DNA of 64,000 bases from Pelolinea submarina (GTDB taxonomy: Bacteria; Chloroflexota; Anaerolineae; Anaerolineales; Anaerolineaceae): NCBI RefSeq assembly GCF_003966975.1, contig NZ_AP018437.1, positions 868,001 through 932,000 of the forward strand. The letters run 5' to 3'. Below are positions 15,977 to 23,019 of the stretch, in pieces (position 1 is the stretch's first letter; the number at the start of each line of letters is the position of its first letter). The translations under genes were made by a program, and so were the position numbers. The notes under the pieces are model-generated. The model was given only the letters and a program-made list of their open reading frames with translations. It was not told the DNA's origin and ran no database searches.

Positions 15977-18622
15977 CTACAACAGATCCAATTCGCGGGC
16001 GCGGGCAACAGCTTCGGTGCGGCTTTTAACCTGCAGTTTGTTAAAAATGATCTGATTGTGCCCCTTCACCGTACTTATTGCCAGGAATAGCCGCTCGCCG
16101 ATCTCACGATTCGAGAGCCCCCGGGAGATGAGCTGCAGTACTTCGATCTCGCGACAGCTTAAGGGTTCGACCAGTGACTGAGCAATGGGCAGATCGGATT
16201 TGTTTCCGCTCCTCTGTCTCTCAGCTTCAAATGCAGCAAGTAGTTTGTCTATGTATTCAGACATAAACCCTCGGGAAGCGGTTTCGAGTAATAGGTGAGC
16301 CATTGGGGCACCTTCGTCAATAAAGAGACGTATAAATCCGCCTGGTTCTGCCATAACAAGTACTTCTCCAAGCACTTTCACAGCTTCGTCAATTTCTCCA
16401 ATCGCATGGAGAGAAACTGCTTGCAGAATCATCACTTTGAGTAACTTATCTGCCCATCCTTTCGCTTCTATCTTTTGGCGGTAAGACTCCAGGGTTACCA
16501 ACACGGCAGATGGATCGCCTTGGGCTAAAGCAACTCGGGCTTGGCTAAGGGGGAGTTCATATTGCTGTGCTAGTTTTGCGGCTGCGGCAACCTGGCCTTG
16601 TGTAATCAAGATCGAAATTTGAATCTCGGCTATCTCTGGCAATCGGTGTATAAAATTTCTCTGGCGTGCTGATTGTTCAGTTTGGGCCAATAATTCCGCA
16701 GCACCTCTTATATCTCCCTGAGCAAGTTTCAGACGGGCAAGAAATACCTCAGAGATGACAAATCGATCAATTTCAGCATCATACTGCAGAACCTGTTGCA
16801 GGCTCTGTTTCCCATACTGTTCAGCAGTATCCAAGTCATTCCATTCGTAGAAAATACGCGCCAAGCCGATAGAGGCTTGCCCGGCGTGAGTGTGCAGCGG
16901 TTGGTCGCCAAAAAGACGGAGGACATTCTGGTAAGTTTCAGCCGCCTGATGAAGGTCGTTTTCGGTTTCGAAGACGTTTCCTAAGCCATTTGTTGCCATG
17001 ATGGCAATGAAGGTATTACCGCACTCCTGACAAAGCCTTATAGATTCCAGATAAGATTGTCGAGCAGCGGAACGATCACCCTGCAAAAAGTAAGCAAATC
17101 CCAACGTCAAATTGGCAGAAGCACGTGAAGATAGATTCTCGGGGTCTAGATAATCCAAAGCGCGGCGTGACTGAATGAGCAAGTTTTCTACTTGATATCG
17201 AGTGAGAGCCAACATCGCTTTGGTACCGGCAATTTGGCCGATCAGATTTCTTGTCTTGTCATCCTCCTCGGCGCCTTGTAGTGCGTTTTCAGCAGCAATA
17301 AGTTTCTCATCCACGCCGGTTGTTTGACCATCAAACATCAGAAATGTAGCGTACCTCCACCACAATACTGGCCTGGCATTCAGCGTTGTAATTGGCAGTG
17401 ATTTCAGCCAATCCAGTATTGTAGTCACCACGCTGCGAAAGTGCCGGGGTATTTCATCTCCTTCTATTAGCCGTTCGGCGCGCTCTACATCATCAGCAGC
17501 AGCCGCATGTTGAAAGGCTTCAAGAACCAAACCAACTTCTTCGTACCACTGGCTGGCACGGATATGGTATACAGCTATACCTTCCTTTTCATTCCCTGAA
17601 AGTCCGCTTTGGGTCAACCGCTGCCGTAGTAAATCTCGAAAGAGATGATGATAGCGGTACCAACGCCGCTCGTTATCCAGGGGGACAATGAACAAGTTTG
17701 CGTGGTCAAGATATTCCAGGGTTTCCTGCCCGGAAGCTGATGAATCGCTAAGGACGGCATCGCACAGCTGACCGCACATGCGGTCAAGGATAGATGTGTG
17801 TAGAAGAAAAGCCTGGATGCTTTCAGACTGCTGTTGAAGGACTTCTTCCATCAGGTAGTCCAGCACAAAACGATGGCTGCCTGTGAAAGATTTGATGAAA
17901 TCGGTGGTATCTTGATGCCCCTGCAGGGAGAGTGCGGCCAATTGTAGACCGGCGATCCAACCTTCGGTGCGGGTTTCCAGTGAAGTAATATCTTCGACTA
18001 TGAGGTTCAGACCCATTACCTGGTTGAGAAAGTCAGCGGCCTCGGCGGAGGTAAAACGCAAGTCGGCAACACGAAGCTCAGTTAATTGACCCTTGGCACG
18101 TAACCGGGCGAGGGGCAGATGTGGATCCTCACGAGTGGCGATAACCAGGTGCATCCGCGGGGGCAGGTGCTCGACCAGAAAGGTGAGAATTTTATCAACC
18201 TGTTTGGAATCAATAATATGGTAGTCATCAAGAACGAAGATGAAGTTGTCTGGCAATATTGTGATTTCATTAACCAGGGCTGTCAGAATTGGTTCGATTG
18301 GAGGTGGCTGAGGGGTTTGCAGAATACTAAAAATCCTTGCGCCAAAATTCGCATCAATAGTCTGTAGTGCAGCGACGAAGTACGTTAGAAAACGTGCGGG
18401 GTTATTATCTCCTTCGTCCAGCGACAGCCAGGCTACCTTCTGATCACAACCAGTCACCCACTCACTCACTAGAGTAGTTTTGCCAAAACCGGCTGAGGCG
18501 GAGATTAGCGTTAATTTGTATCCTTTAGCTAATCCATCGTTTAGCTGCTCAATCAGGCGTGGACGAGAGACAAGTCTGTGTCGAGGTTGAGGAATAAAAA
18601 GTTTGGTAGCCAGTAATGGCAT
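15977..18622 (-). CDS. Large ATP-dependent LuxR-family (MalT-like) transcriptional regulator
   Basis: 881 residues from the ATG at 18622, which has GAGG at proper spacing (the ATG at 18628 overlaps that site). The N-terminal STAND-type NTPase has Walker A SASAGFGKTT and Walker B FIFVLDDYH. A TPR-like helical middle (about 400-780) probably binds the inducer or partners. The C-terminal LuxR helix-turn-helix begins LSCREIEVLQLISRG and includes SNREIGERLFLAISTVKGH. MalT-type proteins become active on binding ligand and ATP. It heads a leftward block and its 5' end faces the second partial tRNA-Lys copy. Confidence 0.92.
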   Translation of the reverse strand: MPLLATKLFIPQPRHRLVSRPRLIEQLNDGLAKGYKLTLISASAGFGKTTLVSEWVTGCDQKVAWLSLDEGDNNPARFLTYFVAALQTIDANFGARIFSILQTPQPPPIEPILTALVNEITILPDNFIFVLDDYHIIDSKQVDKILTFLVEHLPPRMHLVIATREDPHLPLARLRAKGQLTELRVADLRFTSAEAADFLNQVMGLNLIVEDITSLETRTEGWIAGLQLAALSLQGHQDTTDFIKSFTGSHRFVLDYLMEEVLQQQSESIQAFLLHTSILDRMCGQLCDAVLSDSSASGQETLEYLDHANLFIVPLDNERRWYRYHHLFRDLLRQRLTQSGLSGNEKEGIAVYHIRASQWYEEVGLVLEAFQHAAAADDVERAERLIEGDEIPRHFRSVVTTILDWLKSLPITTLNARPVLWWRYATFLMFDGQTTGVDEKLIAAENALQGAEEDDKTRNLIGQIAGTKAMLALTRYQVENLLIQSRRALDYLDPENLSSRASANLTLGFAYFLQGDRSAARQSYLESIRLCQECGNTFIAIMATNGLGNVFETENDLHQAAETYQNVLRLFGDQPLHTHAGQASIGLARIFYEWNDLDTAEQYGKQSLQQVLQYDAEIDRFVISEVFLARLKLAQGDIRGAAELLAQTEQSARQRNFIHRLPEIAEIQISILITQGQVAAAAKLAQQYELPLSQARVALAQGDPSAVLVTLESYRQKIEAKGWADKLLKVMILQAVSLHAIGEIDEAVKVLGEVLVMAEPGGFIRLFIDEGAPMAHLLLETASRGFMSEYIDKLLAAFEAERQRSGNKSDLPIAQSLVEPLSCREIEVLQLISRGLSNREIGERLFLAISTVKGHNQIIFNKLQVKSRTEAVARARELDLL

Positions 18623-18725
18623 ATCCATACCTCAATTATATTAAACTTTTATTAAATGATAAAGTCGTCTTTCCCGATCTGAAGGCAATTTGGGTGCAAT
18701 CGGAATGAAATAGAGTAAAAAATAG

Positions 18726-18795
18726 TAGACGATTTTTGTCATTTTTTGTCCACTCGGAAGACATAACATAATAGATGCAATAGACACAGTAGACA
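18726..18795 (+). repeat. TAGACA iterons with 9-bp period (set 2)
   Basis: TAGACG at 18726 and TAGATG, TAGACA, TAGACA at 18772, 18781 and 18790, the last three exactly 9 bp apart. The surrounding 150 bp (from TCTTTCCCGAT at about 18670) also resembles the sequence before set 1 (about 12811), so the two blocks are diverged copies of one longer repeat. The remaining part of 18629-19130 shows no gene. Confidence 0.75.
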
Positions 18796-18808
18796 AGTAC
18801 ATTATTGT

Positions 18809-18879
18809 CTCTTAATCAGTAGGTTCGGGGTTCCCTGCCCTGGCGGCCAGTCCAGGGTAGGCGATTCCCCGGTGCGTCA
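18809..18879 (+). repeat. Partial tRNA-Lys copy 2 with T-loop insertion
   Basis: 25 bases identical to tRNA-Lys from the anticodon loop to the T-loop TTC (18809-18833), then a 29-bp insertion (18834-18862), then 17 bases identical to the tRNA 3' end (18863-18879). The inserted core is the reverse complement of the one in copy 1, so the same palindromic element sits at the same T-loop position in opposite orientation. Confidence 0.88.
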
Positions 18880-18982
18880 TATTTCTTTTTAATCCGCGAG
18901 AATTCACCCTGTAATCCAATTCAAATTAATCTCACTTGCTTTGATGGAATGGCAGCTTGACGCTGCCTCAAAGCGAGCTCCA

Positions 18983-19004
18983 AGGTGCGTCACTCAAAAT
19001 ACCG
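18983..19004 (+). repeat. Short tRNA-Lys end with downstream flank
   Basis: AGGTGCGTCACTCAAAATACCG nearly matches the tRNA-Lys end and its downstream flank (GGTGCGTCACTGAAATACCG at 10651-10670). It is a possible second junction beside copy 2, parallel to the degenerate copy at 13045-13110. Confidence 0.5.
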
Positions 19005-19130
19005 CAGCATTGCTGGTAATAGCATTAATGATATGTTTTCAAATTTAGCTCCTACACGAATATAGGAGCTATGATAGATTTATTTCAATAGAACATCACT
19101 ATATCTGACTATTTTCGCGCTAACAAAACC

Positions 19131-19988
19131 TTATATTTTTAACCTGGATTTGTCATCAATATCCGCTGTTCTTAGGTGCTCAATCCGTAAGCTAAATGTT
19201 AAATAATATCCAATAGTGGCAATTAGGATGTCTAAAACAATTCTTATTAAGACATCAATTAAATATCCGGAAAACAAAAGAGGCATAAAAATTAGAAACG
19301 CAGCCCAATTGAATCCAAAAATCAGAACCCCGAATTTTACAGCTCTCCTTTCCAGGGATAAATTATTTCCGGTATTTCCAAACAAAATACAAACTTCCCC
19401 AATACATGCTCCCATAAGTATGGTCCACAGAAAAGTATTAAATGGACTTGTTTGATATCCTGAATTAATCACTTGCGTGAAATATGCCAGATATCGTACA
19501 CATGAAAAAATCAGCGAAAATATGAAAACTGTGGCTATTTTTTGACTAAAAGGTAATGGTTCTGACGGAGCATTATTCTCTTTCTTAGCTTCAAGCAAGC
19601 TTAATAGAATACCCATCAAGAGAACCGGTATCGCATCACTTAGTCCAACCACAAATTCATTGATTATTGAATTGCCAAATAATGAAACTCCCTCCATCAT
19701 GGCAAACAGCCAAAGCAACGCGATTGCAGATCCATAACGGATTCCTTTTCTAATCCCAGCTCCAATGATGCTATCCTGCGCCCGAAAAAAAACATAAGCG
19801 GCGCTGGAGAACGCAAGTAAAGCCCAGATAGTGACTGTAATTTCTGTCCCTATCTGCCCCGCCAACTTGCTGTAGTTCGGATTTTTTGGCATAGTGCTAT
19901 ATTCACTTGTTACTAAATGAAGGGCAATATCAATCGCAGCACAAATTAATATAATAGAACCAATTTTTACCAACTTCTTTTTTCCCAT
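19131..19988 (-). CDS. Multi-pass membrane protein of unknown function
   Basis: 285 residues from the ATG at 19988, which has GAGGAGG upstream (a GTG six codons earlier overlaps that site). About eight hydrophobic helices are predicted by eye. I recognise no family motif. The polar loop in the middle (SLLEAKKENNAPSEPLPFS) separates two membrane halves. It is the most distal gene of the leftward block that contains an MFS transporter and a MalT-like regulator, so co-transcription is possible, but a 156-bp gap separates it from the MFS gene. Confidence 0.6.
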   Translation of the reverse strand: MGKKKLVKIGSIILICAAIDIALHLVTSEYSTMPKNPNYSKLAGQIGTEITVTIWALLAFSSAAYVFFRAQDSIIGAGIRKGIRYGSAIALLWLFAMMEGVSLFGNSIINEFVVGLSDAIPVLLMGILLSLLEAKKENNAPSEPLPFSQKIATVFIFSLIFSCVRYLAYFTQVINSGYQTSPFNTFLWTILMGACIGEVCILFGNTGNNLSLERRAVKFGVLIFGFNWAAFLIFMPLLFSGYLIDVLIRIVLDILIATIGYYLTFSLRIEHLRTADIDDKSRLKI

Positions 19989-20144
19989 GACGTCAAACCT
20001 CCTCACATTAGCCGAATCTCTCTTACTAGAGACAGGCTAAATTTCTTATATATATGGAATTTATTATTCTTTATCCTATCCACAGTAGTGGTTTAAATTA
20101 CTGTTAAATTGGATAGCTATTGCCAAATTGTGTTCTTACCATTG

Positions 20145-21422
20145 CTATGTCCCCGCTTTTTTTCCCGATTCTATGTTCTTCATGCTTTCAACATTTTTTA
20201 GTGCAGGGACGAAAGCGCTGACTAACGCACCAATAATGCAGAAAAAACCGGCAATTTTGTACCATGATAGAACTCCAAATCTATCAGAGAAAGGACCTGC
20301 TATTGCTAATCCAAAAGGAGTGGTAAGCCACAATAAACTTCCCATAATTGTGATTACCCGGCCCTGATAGGCATCATCCACGCAGGCCTGAACAATCGAA
20401 ATAAAGGGCCCATCGATAACTGTGACCATAAAACCCGCAATGAACATCAACAGCGTAAATAAATTGAACTGCGTACTTTTGAGAAAGCCGGCCAGCAGAA
20501 AAGTTAAACCAATTCCTACTATCCCGGCAAGGGAAGTGTATATCTGCTTTTTGAAACCGCCCCAGGTACTCAGGATAATCCCGCCTGCTATCAACCCTGC
20601 TCCAACAGCGATTTCAACGAAGCTATATTGAGCTGATCCGAGGCTAAAGTGCTGGGATACTATCAATGGCAGGAAGGATATCGCGGGGGCAAGCGCAACT
20701 TTGATAAACATAGCCAACAGAACCACAGCTAATATGCCCTTCCATTTGAACAAATACGTTAACCCATCAAGGGAATCAATCAAAACTGTTTTAACGAACC
20801 CGAATTTTCTGTCTTGATTTTGGCCAGGGTTGGGTATTTTTACAAAGGAAAGTATCGTTATGGCAAGAATGGCGGTAAGAATATCTACAAAGAGGGACCC
20901 CTGGATATCAATCAATTCCAGAATTAGCGCGCCAAGAGGCGCGGCGATGATCCTGACGATGCCTTGCAGGGTTTGATTCAATCCCGCAATCTTAATTAAT
21001 TGTTCTTTTGGTACGATCGTTGAAATGGTCGCCTGCTCGGCAGGGTAGTGAAATGCACTACCTGCGGATCGGATGAACATAATCATGTAGATGTGCCACA
21101 CTTGAACCAATCCCCGGTAGAAGAGAAGGGCTAAAACGAGAGTAGCGCATGCAATTAATGCATCCGCGGCTATCATGACTCTTTTTCGGTTAGCACGATC
21201 AACTATTGCACCCGCAAAAGGGTTAATTATGATCTCGGGCAATACCGCGAAAGATGTAGCTGTGGCAAGAACACTTGCCTGCCCGGTAGATCTTGTCAAC
21301 CACCATACAAGGGTAAACTGCACGATTGAGCTTCCGAGTAGTGAAAAAGCCTGGCTTATCCAAAATGGGTAGAATGTATATTTCCATTTGTTTTCATAAA
21401 GAACTGATGCTTGTGAAATCAT
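20145..21422 (-). CDS. Major facilitator superfamily transporter
   Basis: 425 residues, about twelve helices. After the second helix it has the loop GAIVDRANRKRVMIAADA, the conserved MFS motif A shape (GxxxDRxxRK), and in the second half a related GPFSDRFG. Related proteins of this type (MFS-3/macrolide-efflux-like) usually export drugs or other hydrophobic compounds. It lies 21 bp from a DUF6544-like gene in the same orientation, and a second MFS of similar type is encoded at 26198-27451. The substrate is unknown. Confidence 0.87.
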   Translation of the reverse strand: MISQASVLYENKWKYTFYPFWISQAFSLLGSSIVQFTLVWWLTRSTGQASVLATATSFAVLPEIIINPFAGAIVDRANRKRVMIAADALIACATLVLALLFYRGLVQVWHIYMIMFIRSAGSAFHYPAEQATISTIVPKEQLIKIAGLNQTLQGIVRIIAAPLGALILELIDIQGSLFVDILTAILAITILSFVKIPNPGQNQDRKFGFVKTVLIDSLDGLTYLFKWKGILAVVLLAMFIKVALAPAISFLPLIVSQHFSLGSAQYSFVEIAVGAGLIAGGIILSTWGGFKKQIYTSLAGIVGIGLTFLLAGFLKSTQFNLFTLLMFIAGFMVTVIDGPFISIVQACVDDAYQGRVITIMGSLLWLTTPFGLAIAGPFSDRFGVLSWYKIAGFFCIIGALVSAFVPALKNVESMKNIESGKKAGT

Positions 21423-21443
21423 TATTTTTCCTCAATGAGATGA

Positions 21444-22298
21444 TTAATTTGCTTTAGTGAAAGGTTTGAATATTGCGGCTTCATTAAGCATTTCAGTTAC
21501 ATCAATATTGATGTCCTGTTCTTCTATGTTGAAGTATGCCCAAGGTTCACCTTGATCCAACCACTCCACGGAAATAGTTACGCGAATATCCGTGTCATTA
21601 ATTGTCGAACTTTCTTCGGATCGGGTAATCCATAATATTTTCGGCTGCCCCTGTTCAATTTCACGATATCGCATTGATTCCATCATATCGATCTTGCCTG
21701 TTAGTGGATTGAAACGTACTATAAAGTTCTCCTCCCCGTCTTCATACGGCACGTATAGTAAAGCTGTATTATCGTTTACTGGTTCCCAGTGGACACGTTG
21801 ATCTGTTATCCAAAGTGACGGGAACAAGATTGCTTCAGCCCAAACCACAAGATTCGCGCCCTGGTTGGCATTTGGCTTATCATAATAGCTGCCCCAGGGA
21901 CTTATGAAGAAGCTCTTCTCATCAATATATCCTTCGTTCAATTTAATTACGGGGATTCCAAACAGGGTCGCTTCGAAGTAATGGCGGTAATCCTTGCCCG
22001 CATTATGTACAAAAATAAAGCGTACCGGTATGGGGATATTCATGAAAGGTTTGATAATACCCCGGCCCTGAATCACCACCGACTTGATTACAGGGATCTC
22101 ATCACCATACAAAACCCTATAGAAATGTTCCACCGGTTTCGGCAATCCGCCTGGCAGCGATATCGTCTCCCTCTGTTGGGTTTTATTCGCTGAATAAGCT
22201 GGAAAGGATTGCGGTTGGATTTGCAAACCCAACCAACCTAATAAGCCAAAAATAAATACAATGCCGGTTATGATGATAAAAATCTTGCGAATTAACAT
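21444..22298 (-). CDS. DUF6544-like membrane-anchored protein
   Basis: 284 residues. One N-terminal hydrophobic helix (about 5-25) is followed by a soluble beta-rich region. The segments LPKPVEHFYRVLYGDEIPVIKSVVIQGRG and SPWGSYY, and the pattern of late Trp/Glu residues, recall DUF6544 proteins. No catalytic motif is evident. An AAGGAGG ribosome-binding site precedes the ATG. It sits between two small proteins and the MFS transporter downstream of a MalT-like regulator. Function unknown, and the family call is a resemblance. Confidence 0.6.
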   Translation of the reverse strand: MLIRKIFIIITGIVFIFGLLGWLGLQIQPQSFPAYSANKTQQRETISLPGGLPKPVEHFYRVLYGDEIPVIKSVVIQGRGIIKPFMNIPIPVRFIFVHNAGKDYRHYFEATLFGIPVIKLNEGYIDEKSFFISPWGSYYDKPNANQGANLVVWAEAILFPSLWITDQRVHWEPVNDNTALLYVPYEDGEENFIVRFNPLTGKIDMMESMRYREIEQGQPKILWITRSEESSTINDTDIRVTISVEWLDQGEPWAYFNIEEQDINIDVTEMLNEAAIFKPFTKAN

Positions 22299-22396
22299 TT
22301 TTTCCTCCTTGAAAAAATTATTCTGTTTGAAAGTAATTTAGGACTTAATTTATTTTCTTAATTGGTTCATATTTTTCTAAAGATGTCTCCTTTGTC

Positions 22397-22615
22397 TTAA
22401 ATTTCTTTATTCTGAAAATTTTCTGATTCATCATTGAATGTGGAATTTACAAGCCAAATTTCGATTGAATTTTCAGGGGCAAACCCTGAAACAGGGGGAC
22501 GAAGGCTATCCTCGTCCAGGTATCCTGGTTTAAGCAATAGCTTCCTATTGTTATTGATCTCTATCGCCAGGGATGTTAATCCGTCATCATCTGCAAAAAT
22601 CTGAATGTTAATCAT
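22397..22615 (-). CDS. Small acidic protein (72 aa), unknown
   Basis: A short acidic protein (MINIQIFADDDGLTSLAIEI at the start). The ATG at 22615 has CTGGAGG with good spacing, which is the main reason for accepting it. I recognise no family. It lies 26 bp after the 71-aa companion protein in a leftward series headed by the MalT-like regulator. Confidence 0.6.
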   Translation of the reverse strand: MINIQIFADDDGLTSLAIEINNNRKLLLKPGYLDEDSLRPPVSGFAPENSIEIWLVNSTFNDESENFQNKEI

Positions 22616-22641
22616 TTGTGCCTCCAGACAATTCCTGTTAT

Positions 22642-22857
22642 TTAATCGACTTTCATGACCGACAACAGGATTAAATTAAGATCTCGAATCCTATTCAACG
22701 CACCATGCAATCCAGCCTGGTCTACATTGGAGTTGCAGAGTAGGACTTCTCCATTTTTTTGGTTTTCTACCGACCATCCTTCAAAGTACGTAATCCAATA
22801 AGTTTCAAGGTGGTCTTTCACTCGAATTTCATACGAAGAACCGTTTTCAATGTTCAT
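22642..22857 (-). CDS. Small regulator-companion protein (71 aa)
   Basis: Paralogue of the 94-aa protein at 15480-15764. It shares the YEIRVKDHLETYWITYFEGW and DQAGLHGALNRIRDLNLILLS pattern, and likewise lies directly downstream of a MalT-type regulator gene. The conserved pairing in two separate modules of this island argues that both are real genes and functionally linked to the regulator. No known function. Confidence 0.72.
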   Translation of the reverse strand: MNIENGSSYEIRVKDHLETYWITYFEGWSVENQKNGEVLLCNSNVDQAGLHGALNRIRDLNLILLSVMKVD

Positions 22858-23019
22858 GAGTTTTTTTCTCTCGATCTTTGTTGATTATTCTTGGCGCAAG
22901 CAAAATAATAGAGCAATCCTTGAAGATTGTCTTCTATCGAAAGATCAGTCCTCAGGTTTGTTTTTTTAACTTAAAAACAAACCTGTTTTCAAATATTTAT
23001 TTTTATTTATTGGGGGTTT

